Origin: Elusimicrobia bacterium UBA5214
GTDB taxonomy: Bacteria > Elusimicrobiota > UBA5214
Assembly: GCA_002412545.1 (NCBI GenBank)
Contig: DHVG01000015.1
Span: 1-64,000, forward strand
Direction: 5' to 3'
Length of the DNA: 64,000 nucleotides
Part shown: one piece after another, positions 9,068 through 16,997 of the stretch
How the letters are laid out: every line of letters begins with the position of its first letter
Position numbering within the stretch: position 1 is the stretch's first letter
The notes under the pieces: generated by a model
Databases searched by the model: none
Seen by the model: only the letters and a program-made list of their open reading frames with translations
Told to the model about the DNA's origin: nothing
Position numbers and translations under genes: made by a program

Positions 9068-9487
9068 TCATTCCCCGATGATTTGGACGATAATTCTTCT
9101 TTCCCGGGGACGATTATCAAAATCTACCAAAATAATCTGTTGCCAGGTGCCGAGAATCATTTTTTTATCTTTCAACGGAAAAGAACGATTTGAACCCAAA
9201 AATGCGGCACGGATATGGGCATAACCATTAAAATCACCCCAAGCAGAATTATGTGCATACTCCATTTTCTCCGGCATTAAGCGTTCAAAAGCATCTTTCA
9301 AATCTTTCACTAACCCCGGCTCGTATTCAATCGTGGTAATACTCGCAGTTGAACCAACCACAAATACGGTAACTAACCCGTCAGAAATTTTACTCTTCTT
9401 CACCACTTCTTCCACATTTTTCGTAATATCAATAATTTCTGTATGCCCTTGAGTAGATAAATTCAACTCTTGAGTAATAATAGCCAT
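9068..9487 (-). CDS. YjbQ/UPF0047 family protein
   Basis: This 139-residue protein belongs to the secondary thiamine-phosphate synthase (YjbQ) family, a compact trimeric beta fold. Conserved features are TASITTIEYEPGL, HNSAWGDFNGYAHI in the conserved HN...GD.NGhaH region, the basic SFPLKDKKMILGTWQQI, and the terminal RPRERRIIVQIIGE. The physiological role of the family is unsettled. I chose the ATG at 9487, preceded by GGAAAAGG; a TTG at 9499 would add four residues. It is followed by a repeat-rich gap. Confidence 0.88.
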   Translation of the reverse strand: MAIITQELNLSTQGHTEIIDITKNVEEVVKKSKISDGLVTVFVVGSTASITTIEYEPGLVKDLKDAFERLMPEKMEYAHNSAWGDFNGYAHIRAAFLGSNRSFPLKDKKMILGTWQQIILVDFDNRPRERRIIVQIIGE

Positions 9488-9525
9488 TCCCTTTTCCAAA
9501 ATAGTTGTTCTTTAATTCTACAAAA

Positions 9526-9734
9526 TGGAGGTGATGGGATTCGCCCTGAAGTAGAACGAAGTTCACTTCAGGGTTTAGTCCCGCATCGTGCTTTGTTCTG
9601 GTGCGGGAAACCCACGACCCTGCTTCGCCGAAGCTACGCAGAGGCGAGCCTCCCCGATGTATCATCGGTCCGAAGAACTCCGATAGTCGTTTTCGGACTC
9701 ATCAGAGAGCGTTCTCCCATGGAACTAACGATTT
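9526..9734 (-). pseudogene. tRNA-like remnant broken by palindromic inserts
   Basis: Positions 9526-9543, 9609-9619 and 9711-9727 match, in order, the acceptor/T-arm, the T-arm continuation and the D arm of the intact tRNA-Ala next to it. A 65-bp insert (9544-9608) made of two hairpins (CCCTGAA...TTCAGGG and TCCCGCA...TGCGGGA) splits the T loop. A further run of hairpins (about 9620-9704: CTGCTTC...CGCAG, CCGATG...CATCGG, GTCCGAA...TTCGGAC) replaces the variable/anticodon region. The 5' acceptor strand no longer pairs with the 3' strand, so it is probably dead. A small antisense reading frame here is not a gene. Confidence 0.6.
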
Positions 9735-9738
9735 AAAA

Positions 9739-9810
9739 TGGAGCAGATGGGATTCGAACCCACGACCTCCCGCACGCCAAGCGGGCGTTCTCCCACTGAA
9801 CTACTGCCCC
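9739..9810 (-). tRNA. tRNA-Ala (anticodon GGC)
   Basis: A 72-nt cloverleaf. The acceptor GGGGCAG pairs with CTGCTCC and contains the alanine identity pair G3-U70. The D arm is GTTC/GAAC. The anticodon stem CCCGC/GCGGG has loop TTGGCGT, giving anticodon GGC. The T arm contains TTCGAAT and the discriminator is A. CCA is not encoded. It lies just upstream of the tRNA-like remnant on the same strand. Confidence 0.93.
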
Positions 9811-9819
9811 GATTGAAAA

Positions 9820-9865
9820 AGTGATTAAGTGATTAGGTAATTAGTTTTTAAGTAATTAGTTATTT
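9820..9865. repeat. Intergenic 8-bp imperfect array (AGTGATTA)
   Basis: Successive units are AGTGATTA, AGTGATTA, GGTAATTA, a 7-bp variant GTTTTTA, AGTAATTA, then GTTATTTT. It fills the space between tRNA-Ala and nfo. Confidence 0.7.
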
Positions 9866-9886
9866 TAGACAAAATCTGGAATTTTG

Positions 9887-10729
9887 TCAACTTATCAAAC
9901 TACGCAGGATAGTTAAATTGCGTTTGTCAGAGCGGGAATTGTCTTTAGGGGTTTCCAGAATTGCGGGAAGTTTTTTGAAAACTGGATGATTTAAAATGAG
10001 ACGGAAACCGGCTAAACCAATATACCCTTTACCAAGATGTTCGTGACGGTCAATCTTTGAACCAAGCGGTTTTTTTGAATCATTAGTATGGAGAAGTTTG
10101 AGTTTTTCTAAACCAATATACCGGTCAAATTCAGTCAAAGTTTTTTTTAAACTTTCTTTTTGGGAAATAGCGTATCCTGCCGCATAAGCATGACAAGTAT
10201 CAAAGCAGATACCGATTCGTTTCTTTTCTCTAATTTTTTTTATGATTAAACCCAATTCTGAAAAATTCCAGCCAACCTTTCTTCCCCCACCTGCAGTATT
10301 CTCTATCAATAAAACAACTCTGTTTTTTACTTTTGCTAAAATTGAATTTAATGCCTCAATTAAACGTTTGCATCCCTCTTCGGAATTACTATCTTCAGAA
10401 TAGCTGCCCGGATGGAAAGTTAAGTAGTCAGCACCGAGAATTCCGGTATATTCTAAATCTTCAATAAAGACCTTTAACGAATGTTGGTAAAGTTTGTCAT
10501 CGCTACTGCAGAGGTTAGGTAAATAAGGAGTATGTAAGGTAAGCGGGTAAATATTTAAAAATTTTTGTCTTTCTTTAAATTCCTTAATCTCAAGAGTATT
10601 TATTTTATTTCTTTGCCAAACCCGCGGACTACGACTGAAAAATTGAATTGTTTGACAGTTCAAACTTTTGGCTTCATCTAATACACCTAAAAGACCATTA
10701 GCAATTGAACAATGGACACCGATACGCAT
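9887..10729 (-). CDS. nfo: Endonuclease IV (AP endonuclease)
   Basis: This is a 280-residue TIM-barrel nuclease that cuts 5' of abasic sites in base-excision repair. The trinuclear zinc ligands are all present: H66, H106, E143 (IENTAG), D177 and H180 (FDTCHAYAAGY), H214 (LLHTNDSK), D227, H229 and E259 (AILETPK). Length and order match the family. A four-unit 7-bp array lies immediately upstream at 10738-10765, where its promoter or leader would be. Confidence 0.96.
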   Translation of the reverse strand: MRIGVHCSIANGLLGVLDEAKSLNCQTIQFFSRSPRVWQRNKINTLEIKEFKERQKFLNIYPLTLHTPYLPNLCSSDDKLYQHSLKVFIEDLEYTGILGADYLTFHPGSYSEDSNSEEGCKRLIEALNSILAKVKNRVVLLIENTAGGGRKVGWNFSELGLIIKKIREKKRIGICFDTCHAYAAGYAISQKESLKKTLTEFDRYIGLEKLKLLHTNDSKKPLGSKIDRHEHLGKGYIGLAGFRLILNHPVFKKLPAILETPKDNSRSDKRNLTILRSLIS

Positions 10730-10737
10730 TTAGAGTC

Positions 10738-10765
10738 AGTTACAAGTTGCAAGTTACAGGTTAAC
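10738..10765. repeat. Intergenic 7-bp array (AGTTACA) upstream of nfo
   Basis: Units AGTTACA, AGTTGCA, AGTTACA, GGTTAAC, followed by AACTTG, which can pair back with CAAGTT. It begins nine bases upstream of the nfo start codon and so forms its leader. Confidence 0.75.
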
Positions 10766-10838
10766 AACTTGACGCAGAAAACTTTTTTAGGTAGAATAAG
10801 TTTGTATTTTTACTAAATCGTTTAGTCACTGCTTCGGG

Positions 10839-10922
10839 GCCGAAGTGGCGGAACTGGCATACGCGCGGGTCTCAAAAACCCGTGTCCGCAAGGACATGTG
10901 GGTTCAACTCCCACCTTCGGCA
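10839..10922 (+). tRNA. tRNA-Leu (anticodon CAA)
   Basis: An 84-nt class II tRNA. The acceptor GCCGAAG pairs with CTTCGGC. The anticodon stem CGGGT/ACCCG has loop CTCAAAA, giving anticodon CAA. A long variable arm (TGTCC GCAA GGACA) and discriminator A fit leucine. CCA is not encoded. It faces the opposite way to the genes on both sides. Confidence 0.94.
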
Positions 10923-10937
10923 TTTTTCTTTTGGTTT

Positions 10938-10977
10938 TATCTGCGTAATCTGGGGGTTAATCTGTGTAATCTGCGGT
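10938..10977. repeat. AATCTG-word repeat at the rhomboid 3' end
   Basis: Words ATCTGCGTA, ATCTGGGGGTTA, ATCTGTGTA and ATCTGCGG are spaced 9-12 bp apart. They supply the stop codon of the rhomboid gene. The same vocabulary reappears between murC and the HPr-like gene (about 52921-52965). Confidence 0.6.
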
Positions 10978-11628
10978 TCTTCGTCTTCGGCGAAAAAGAA
11001 AAAGAAAACCTACACCGGCAAGAAAACCACCGATATGTGCCCACCAGGCAACACCACCAGATTGACTACCTAAAGTAAGTGTGCCACTGAACATCTGGAG
11101 CAGAAACCAGAACCCAAGAAAAAAGAATGCCGGGATTTCTACCATCCGCAGAAAAAAACCAAAAGGAATTAGGGCTAAAACCCGTGCATTCGGATAAAGC
11201 AGAAAATAACTACCTAAAACACCGGCAATTGCACCACTGGCACCAATCATTGGCATTTTGGAATGGGTGCTCGTTATCATCTGTCCAAAACTTGCGGCTA
11301 AACCACAAAGAAGATAAAAAATTAAGTATCGCCAGTGTCCATACCAATCCTCAACATTATCCCCGAAAATCCAGAGATAAAGCATATTTCCCCCAAGATG
11401 AGTCAATCCACCGTGTAAAAACATCGCACTGAAAAGGGTAGGAATTTCTGCTAAAGGATTACTTAAGAAAACCGAAGGGACAAATCCCCAACGGAGAATG
11501 AATTTTTCCAGTAAACCAGTATTCAAAAGAGCGAGTTCGTAAAGGAAAATAATTACATTGACAAAAATAAGTGCATAATTAATCCAGGGACGGGTGCGTG
11601 AAGGAATATTATCTCTTAAAGGTATCAT
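10957..11628 (-). CDS. Rhomboid family intramembrane serine protease
   Basis: This is a 223-residue membrane protein with six predicted helices. The catalytic serine S131 lies in GASGAIAG and the histidine H198 in WWAHIGGF. H77-x3-N81 (HLGGNMLYLW) supplies the oxyanion region. It cleaves substrates within the membrane; the substrate is unknown. The last residues (RTADYTD and the stop) are encoded by an intergenic repeat of AATCTG words at 10938-10977, so the tail has been rewritten by repeat DNA. It follows the ABC permease with two bases between them. Confidence 0.93.
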   Translation of the reverse strand: MIPLRDNIPSRTRPWINYALIFVNVIIFLYELALLNTGLLEKFILRWGFVPSVFLSNPLAEIPTLFSAMFLHGGLTHLGGNMLYLWIFGDNVEDWYGHWRYLIFYLLCGLAASFGQMITSTHSKMPMIGASGAIAGVLGSYFLLYPNARVLALIPFGFFLRMVEIPAFFFLGFWFLLQMFSGTLTLGSQSGGVAWWAHIGGFLAGVGFLFLFRRRRRTADYTD

Positions 11629-11630
11629 TT

Positions 11631-13310
11631 TTATTCCTCTAAATTATTTAATTTTCTTATTCCCCAGAAAATAGGCAGAAAAAAAGTTAGTAAACTAAGC
11701 AGAAAAAACGAAAAGAATATCCAGAAAATTACCGGGTAATCATACGGATTTATTTTCCCCAGTTTGTGATAAAAGTACATTCTTATTGGCCAGGCAAGCA
11801 AACCCAGACACAGACCAATATAAAAAAGTGCACTGAGGATATAGAATATTCCTCCTTGTGAGGTTTCAATTTGTGGTATATTTTCTACTTTAAATTTGGG
11901 ATAGATTGCCCCTAAACCAAGAGCAAGACCGGTCAAAACTAAAGCCGAAATAAGGATGACCAGCGTAGAAAACAAAAAGATTATATTTTCAACTTTTAAG
12001 AATATGTTTGAAAATACAGCAATAAGTAAAGCAAAAAAGATTAGCGGTAAAAAGGCGAACAAAAATTTTGTGTAAATAATTTTTTTCGTTTCTATTGGTG
12101 CGGCACGAAGAATCCAAAAATTTTGTCCTTCCAAACTTATCGCCGGGAAAGCAAATCTTAAAGCTACCGCCGAGACAACAAAACCGGCTAAACCGATATT
12201 CAAAAAAGCAATTAAATTTTTCAAATAGAATGTATCCAAAGGCAGACGATAGAGGTTGAAAAGGTAGACCAAAAGTAAAGGTATCAAAAGAAATATCTGC
12301 ACCCATTGGTTAGTATCGCGGAAAAATGTTTTCATATCTTTAACTAAGATTGGCTGTTTCCTATTCAATAATCTTTCCCAATCTGCAATCTGTAATTTGG
12401 AATCTGGAATCTGTAATTTGTTTCTCTTTAAATGAGACGCTCCTTGCAAGTTTATCCAAGCCGGGAAATAGATTCGTTGAGCAAGAAAATAAACTAAAAA
12501 GAAAATGGCTAATCCGCAACTAAAGAGTAACAAAGAATAGAATCGGAAATCAGCAAAATTAGCGGTCGTATAAGCATTAATTGCTCCGGTAATCCACCAG
12601 GAAGGTAAATATACTGCCGTCGGTGCTTGAATAAAAGTTATGTACTGAATCACTTCGGTTAATTTATCCGGATTAGCTAACTGTTCTGGTTGGAGTAAAC
12701 GAATAAGTAAATAGATTATCCCGCCTAAAAAGACAGTAAAAATGAAAAAAATATTGCGTAACCGTGGGGAAGGAAAAAGATAAATTAAAAAAAGAGCAAT
12801 TACTACACCGGCACTGCTGGCAAGAAGAAAAAAAGGTAAACTCAAGAAAAGAATACTTAAATAGAATGAGAGATTCAATTTTTCCACATAACCATAAGCA
12901 AGAAGCAGAGGTAAAAGAGTTATCCCGACCATCCAGGAGGAATAAAATATTGTATGCAAAAATTTGTAGACAAAGATTATTTTTGGCGGAAGTGGGGTAA
13001 GAAAAAGGAAAGATAAATCTTTAGCAAAGAAAAATGTAGTCAAGGAAGTAATCAAACTGGAAAAAATAAGCATCAGAAAAAAGAGTAAAAAAACCATCGC
13101 CAAAAGTTTCAAAGTAAGTGTCTTACCAATCAAAGGAACAGTTTGCAGATAGGCAAGTATCCGCTGAAAACCAACATATAATCCGAGGAAGAAAAAAATA
13201 GCAATTAGTGTGAAAATAAAAAATTTTAAGAATTCAAAAAAGGTTGCCCGTTTGAGAATATTCCGCAACATCTGCCATCTAATTTTTAAAAATAAGAAAT
13301 AATGTTTCAT
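11631..13310 (-). CDS. ABC exporter permease (12-TM type)
   Basis: This 559-residue, very hydrophobic protein has roughly a dozen membrane segments in two groups, split by a cytoplasmic loop near 290-320. Its start overlaps the ATP-binding gene by 4 bp, so the two form one exporter; the cargo is unknown. The loop contains KLQIPDSKLQIADW (about 297-311), encoded exactly by six 7-bp units at 12380-12421. The insert sits in a loop where extra residues are probably tolerated. The family resembles the large permeases paired with ABC-2 ATPases, but I cannot name a specific one. Confidence 0.85.
   Translation of the reverse strand: MKHYFLFLKIRWQMLRNILKRATFFEFLKFFIFTLIAIFFFLGLYVGFQRILAYLQTVPLIGKTLTLKLLAMVFLLFFLMLIFSSLITSLTTFFFAKDLSFLFLTPLPPKIIFVYKFLHTIFYSSWMVGITLLPLLLAYGYVEKLNLSFYLSILFLSLPFFLLASSAGVVIALFLIYLFPSPRLRNIFFIFTVFLGGIIYLLIRLLQPEQLANPDKLTEVIQYITFIQAPTAVYLPSWWITGAINAYTTANFADFRFYSLLLFSCGLAIFFLVYFLAQRIYFPAWINLQGASHLKRNKLQIPDSKLQIADWERLLNRKQPILVKDMKTFFRDTNQWVQIFLLIPLLLVYLFNLYRLPLDTFYLKNLIAFLNIGLAGFVVSAVALRFAFPAISLEGQNFWILRAAPIETKKIIYTKFLFAFLPLIFFALLIAVFSNIFLKVENIIFLFSTLVILISALVLTGLALGLGAIYPKFKVENIPQIETSQGGIFYILSALFYIGLCLGLLAWPIRMYFYHKLGKINPYDYPVIFWIFFSFFLLSLLTFFLPIFWGIRKLNNLEE
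12380..12421. repeat. 7-bp array (AATCTGT x6) inside the ABC permease
   Basis: Six contiguous units: AATCTGC, AATCTGT, AATTTGG, AATCTGG, AATCTGT, AATTTGT. Total 42 bp, exactly 14 codons, so the frame is kept although the period is not a multiple of three. Confidence 0.88.
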
Positions 13311-14038
13311 TTGGGATAATTATCTTTCTCAGTTAAACGGAAAAAGATATCTTCTAAATTGCCATCAACTTCCGCTTGTCTTCTTAATTGTTCAATTGTC
13401 CCGAGAGCAATGAGTTTACCTTGCTGAATAATCCCAATCCGGTGACAAAGTTTTTCGGCAATTTCTAAAATATGAGTGCAGAGAAAAACAGTTTTTCCTT
13501 GGGCAGCAAATTTTAAAAATATTTCTTTGACTAATTTTGCTGTTTGTGGGTCTAACCCGACTAAAGGTTCATCAAGCAGAAGTACTTTCGGTTCCCTTAA
13601 AATAATCCCGGCAAGAATTAATTTCTGTCGCATTCCTAAGGAATAGGTCTCAATCAGTTCATCAGAAAAATCAGAGAGACGAAACATCTCTAATAAATCA
13701 AGGACACGTTTATTCACTAATAAATCAAGCTGGTAAAGATGCACAAGAAAAAATAAATATTCTTTACCGGTCAATTTTGGATAGAGGAAAGGATGTTCGG
13801 GCAGGAGACCTACAGTTTCTTTGACTTTCAAAATATCTTTTTCCAAATCATACCCGTTGATAAACATTTTTCCTGAATCGGGCTTGAGTAGACCGGTTAA
13901 AAGTTTAACTGTAGTTGTTTTCCCGGCACCGTTCGGACCAAGAAAACCAAAAATTTCACCACCTGGTATCTCAAGATTGAGATTATCTACGGCAACTAAG
14001 GAACCAAATTTTTTAGTCAGATTAATTGTTTTAATCAT
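13307..14038 (-). CDS. ABC transporter ATP-binding protein
   Basis: This is a 243-residue ATPase with Walker A GPNGAGKTTT, a variant signature YSLGMRQKL, Walker B VLLLDEPLVGLD and an H-loop (LCTHILE). It is of the ABC-2 exporter class (CcmA/NatA-like) and powers the permease encoded by the overlapping downstream gene. It lies 15 bp after the lipid-kinase gene on the same strand. Confidence 0.94.
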   Translation of the reverse strand: MIKTINLTKKFGSLVAVDNLNLEIPGGEIFGFLGPNGAGKTTTVKLLTGLLKPDSGKMFINGYDLEKDILKVKETVGLLPEHPFLYPKLTGKEYLFFLVHLYQLDLLVNKRVLDLLEMFRLSDFSDELIETYSLGMRQKLILAGIILREPKVLLLDEPLVGLDPQTAKLVKEIFLKFAAQGKTVFLCTHILEIAEKLCHRIGIIQQGKLIALGTIEQLRRQAEVDGNLEDIFFRLTEKDNYPK

Positions 14039-14053
14039 TAGAGGTAGATTACC

Positions 14054-14650
14054 TCATTGGGTGAGAATCTTTAAAAATAATGCGGAAAGGAGAGGCATAG
14101 CTAAATTATCATTAAATGGTAATGGAATAGGAAGCATTTCAATTATTGTCGCAAAGAATGCCGCACTCAGAGCAATTTTAAAATCAAAAAAGATTAAACC
14201 AATCAACAAACAAACAATAAAACAGGCAATACTACCTTCCAAACTTTTCTTAAGAATTTTTATTTTGCCAAATCCCAACCCAACCAAAGTAGCAAGACCG
14301 TCACCGAAGACCTGATATCCTAAAGCACAAAGAACAATTTTCTCCTGCGGGAAAAGGAACATCGTAAGGAAAGCACCAAGAAAAGTAAAGGGTAGTCCTG
14401 AAGGACGCATTTCTTCTTCCGGACGATACAATCCACCAAAAAGTTTAAAAAGGAAACGATTTAAATAAGGATAATAGAGCCGTGAAAAGTCAAGCAGACA
14501 AACAAAAATCAACAATATGCCCATTATCCAAAAAACAGTTATCCGGGGAAGAAAACGGTAACCAAGAATGTAAAATAAACCTGCAAAATGAAAAAATTTT
14601 CTTCTTAATTCACGATTCTTTTCTGTTCTTTCTACTGCCACCGCATTCAT
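14054..14650 (-). CDS. CTP-dependent diacylglycerol/polyprenol kinase family protein
   Basis: This 198-residue integral membrane protein has about seven helices. It carries the family signature ELRRKFFHFAGL at the N terminus and GDGLATLVGLGFG followed by KSLEGS, typical of yeast Dgk1/dolichol-kinase-like bacterial proteins. It probably phosphorylates a membrane lipid alcohol (polyprenol, phytol or diacylglycerol); the exact substrate cannot be told. Its start overlaps the preceding gene by 4 bp. Confidence 0.82.
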   Translation of the reverse strand: MNAVAVERTEKNRELRRKFFHFAGLFYILGYRFLPRITVFWIMGILLIFVCLLDFSRLYYPYLNRFLFKLFGGLYRPEEEMRPSGLPFTFLGAFLTMFLFPQEKIVLCALGYQVFGDGLATLVGLGFGKIKILKKSLEGSIACFIVCLLIGLIFFDFKIALSAAFFATIIEMLPIPLPFNDNLAMPLLSALFLKILTQ

Positions 14651-15111
14651 TCTAACATATACTCCTCAAATTTTATTCCTTTAGCCCGGAGTTCTTCTTT
14701 CCATTTTTCTTTTGCTAACTGCATTTTTACTTGTGATAGTTTCACCCATTTTGATTCCGGGGGAGAGAAAAGTTCTACTGCGGTCTGATACCAGAAATAG
14801 GCATACTTAATTGCTGATTCTTCCTTCTCGCGTTCGTTTTCATATTTTAAGATATTCAATTTTTTTTCGTATTCCTCAGGTTTAATTTTTCTTTTTTCTA
14901 ATTGTTTATCCAATTTTATTTTTTCTTTTGCAAAGTTCTCTTCTAAATTTTTTATTTTCAATCCCGGTTGTTCATACCAGGACCAATATTTTTCTCCCTC
15001 CTGATAGGCTTCTTTAGCTCGTAACCAAAGGTCAAAATAAATCATCAGGTATATAAAAAAAATTGTCAGGATAACTGCGCCAGCAATATATAGTTTATTT
15101 TTTTTCTTCAT
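14647..15111 (-). CDS. Membrane-anchored coiled-coil protein of unknown function
   Basis: This 154-residue protein is not recognised. A short basic N terminus (MKKKNK) is followed by one membrane helix at about 8-29 and then a highly charged Lys/Glu-rich helical region likely to form a coiled coil. It overlaps the response-regulator gene upstream by 17 bp and the lipid-kinase gene downstream by 4 bp, so it is co-translated with both. Confidence 0.75.
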   Translation of the reverse strand: MKKKNKLYIAGAVILTIFFIYLMIYFDLWLRAKEAYQEGEKYWSWYEQPGLKIKNLEENFAKEKIKLDKQLEKRKIKPEEYEKKLNILKYENEREKEESAIKYAYFWYQTAVELFSPPESKWVKLSQVKMQLAKEKWKEELRAKGIKFEEYMLE

Positions 15112-15550
15112 CTACTCTTTTCCGATACTCTTCAAGAATTTTTTCGTCTTTCGGAATAGTATGAAGGAATTGATGAATTCTTTGGATAAGCACATGAAGA
15201 TTGATTGGTTTATTAAAAAATTCTTTGACATTTGATTCCATACTGAACATTTGTTTAGTTCCTGCGTCCAGTTTTTTAATCGTAACCACAAAAATTGGTA
15301 TTGATTTAGTGAAATAGTCCTCCTGCAATTTTTTTATTATTTCGTAACCACTCAATTTAGGGAGAAGTAAATCCAAAATTATCAAATTAGGCTTCTCTTG
15401 AGCAATTTTTTTTAGTGCTTCTTCACCATCAACCGCCGAGCCAGTACGAAAACCTTCACGAGTAAAAAAATCTACAGAGGAATTGAGAAAAACCGGGTCA
15501 TCATCAACAACAAAAATCATTTTTTCTTTTGGTTCAGCTCTTCCGCTCAT
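15095..15550 (-). CDS. Response regulator receiver protein
   Basis: This 151-residue protein is a receiver domain with a charged C-terminal tail. The acidic cluster is D16-D18 (VVDDDP), the phosphoacceptor D60 (LIILDLLLP), the switch T90 (VVTIKK) and the lysine K114 (NKPI). It has no DNA-binding domain. A GGAGT ribosome site sits 10 bases upstream of the ATG. It is embedded in an operon with panD upstream and an anchored coiled-coil protein downstream; no kinase is adjacent. Confidence 0.9.
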   Translation of the reverse strand: MSGRAEPKEKMIFVVDDDPVFLNSSVDFFTREGFRTGSAVDGEEALKKIAQEKPNLIILDLLLPKLSGYEIIKKLQEDYFTKSIPIFVVTIKKLDAGTKQMFSMESNVKEFFNKPINLHVLIQRIHQFLHTIPKDEKILEEYRKRVDEEKK

Positions 15551-15576
15551 TTTTTTTGATTACTCCTTCAAGGTGA

Positions 15577-15927
15577 TCACCTTTTAATTCTATTCTTCTC
15601 ATTAAGTAATATCATTTTAGGTTTATATTTCTTTAGTTCTCTTTCTTCCAAAAAAGCATAAGAGATGATAATCAATTGGTCACCAACTTCGCCCAATCTC
15701 GCTGCACCACCTTGCAAAGCAATAATACCTGAATTTTTTCTCCCCGGAATAACATAAGTCTCAAATCTCTCTCCGTTATTCAAATTAATAACCATTACTA
15801 TCTCGTAAGGTAAGATATTAGCCTTCTGCATTAAATTTTCATCAATAACGATACTTCCTCTGTATTGTAAATTTTTTTCCGTAACTGTTGCTGGTTGAAT
15901 TTTTGATTTACAAACTAATCTTAACAT
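15577..15927 (-). CDS. panD: Aspartate 1-decarboxylase proenzyme
   Basis: This is a 116-residue pyruvoyl enzyme making beta-alanine for pantothenate and CoA. The self-cleavage Gly24-Ser25 pair is in YRGSIVID, where Ser25 becomes the pyruvoyl group. RFETYVIPG supplies Arg54 and Tyr58, and GGAARLGEVGD and IIISYA match the family. Other pantothenate genes are absent nearby. It is divergently oriented from the CBS gene, with about 150 bp between the two start codons. Confidence 0.95.
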   Translation of the reverse strand: MLRLVCKSKIQPATVTEKNLQYRGSIVIDENLMQKANILPYEIVMVINLNNGERFETYVIPGRKNSGIIALQGGAARLGEVGDQLIIISYAFLEERELKKYKPKMILLNEKNRIKR

Positions 15928-16009
15928 TTTTTTCTTTTATTCTTAAACCTTAAAAAGTATAACTAAATTAGTCAAATTAGTCAAGACCAATGAAAATCAA
16001 AAAAATTTT

Positions 16010-16037
16010 TTGTTTGCTTTTTTATAAGAATTATAGT
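16010..16037 (+). promoter_or_regulatory. Putative promoter of the CBS/formate dehydrogenase block
   Basis: TTGTTT (16010-16015) and TATAGT (16032-16037) are separated by 16 bp in the divergent gap, about 45 bp before the CBS start. The match is fair and judged by eye only. Confidence 0.4.
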
Positions 16038-16079
16038 AAAATTTCAACTTCTAAAATTAAAAAGGAGGTTTTTACCAAT

Positions 16080-16484
16080 ATGCAAGAATTAAAAGTTAAA
16101 GATGTAATGACCCGTGGTGTAGTAACCATTGATGAAGATGCCTCAGTTCAGCAAGCAGTAGAAATCTTAGCCGACTATGATATTTCTGGATTGGTAGTAA
16201 CTCAAGTAAATAGTGAATTGGTAGGTGTCCTTTCCGAAATTGATGTAATGAAAGTATTTAATGAGGATTTAGAAAAAATCAAAGTTAAAGAAATAATGCA
16301 CAGCCCGGTAATTACGATAAATAAAGAAGATTCTTTAAGAAAAGCAAGTCAAGCAATGAAAGATAATAATATTCATCGTCTGGTTGTTCAACAGGAAGTA
16401 AAAGGTGAAGAAGGAACAAGACATATACCCAACGGAATAATTTCGCTCTCCGATATTATCCGCGCAATTGCTGGTCGGAGATAA
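16080..16484 (+). CDS. Tandem CBS-domain protein
   Basis: This 134-residue protein consists of two CBS motifs (about 7-60 and 65-130), each with the pattern VKDVM/VKEIM at its start. Such pairs bind adenine nucleotides and act as energy or redox sensors. I place the start at 16080, which has an ideal AAGGAGG at 16062-16068; an upstream in-frame codon has no ribosome site. It leads the block with the formate dehydrogenase genes, so a regulatory role there is plausible but inferred. Confidence 0.9.
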   Translation: MQELKVKDVMTRGVVTIDEDASVQQAVEILADYDISGLVVTQVNSELVGVLSEIDVMKVFNEDLEKIKVKEIMHSPVITINKEDSLRKASQAMKDNNIHRLVVQQEVKGEEGTRHIPNGIISLSDIIRAIAGRR

Positions 16485-16498
16485 GTAAAAGTGCTTAA

Positions 16499-16996
16499 AT
16501 GTTAAACGAAAAAGAAAAATTAGAAAAATTAAATTCAATAATCAGGAAATATAAAAATTTACAGCGTTCCTTTTCAGAAAGTTCAAAGAAAAGAGAAATA
16601 GTCATCCCTATTCTTCAGGAGTTACAAGAGTTGTATAACTACCTACCGGAAGGGACATTGAGAATTATTGCTACCGAATTGAATCTACCTTTAAGCAAAA
16701 TTTATGGTGTAGCAACTTTTTATGCACAATTTACCTTCACTCCGCGTGGCAAAAATCTTATCCGTTTGTGTACTGGTACGGCTTGTCATGTACGCGGTGG
16801 GAAAAGGATTCTGCAAACCGCAGAAAGAATCTTAGAACTGAAAGATGGCGAAACAAGTAAAGATTTCAAATTTACTCTTCAGACAGTACGCTGTCTGGGG
16901 ACTTGTTTTTTAGCTCCAGTGATGATGATTAATCATGAGTATTTCGGACGACTTACTACACAAAAGATTGAAACTGTGCTTAAAGAATACGAATAA
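16499..16996 (+). CDS. NuoE-like [2Fe-2S] subunit
   Basis: This is a 165-residue thioredoxin-fold ferredoxin subunit of the NuoE/HndA type. The cluster ligands are C91 and C96 (CTGTACHV) and C132 and C136 (CLGTC). It passes electrons within NADH-linked formate dehydrogenases and hydrogenases. It is followed one base later by the NuoF fusion gene and then the catalytic subunit, so it is the small subunit of that complex. Confidence 0.93.
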   Translation: MLNEKEKLEKLNSIIRKYKNLQRSFSESSKKREIVIPILQELQELYNYLPEGTLRIIATELNLPLSKIYGVATFYAQFTFTPRGKNLIRLCTGTACHVRGGKRILQTAERILELKDGETSKDFKFTLQTVRCLGTCFLAPVMMINHEYFGRLTTQKIETVLKEYE

Positions 16997-16997
16997 A

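Noticed and set aside
9429..9665. A 78-residue reading frame across the tRNA-like remnant
   Set aside because: It is antisense to or within tRNA-derived and palindromic DNA, has no ribosome site, and resembles the spurious proteins often called over tRNA genes.
9739..9810. tRNA-Gly(GCC) reading of the tRNA
   Set aside because: With U33 placed correctly in the loop TTGGCGT, the anticodon is GGC, and G3-U70 confirms alanine.
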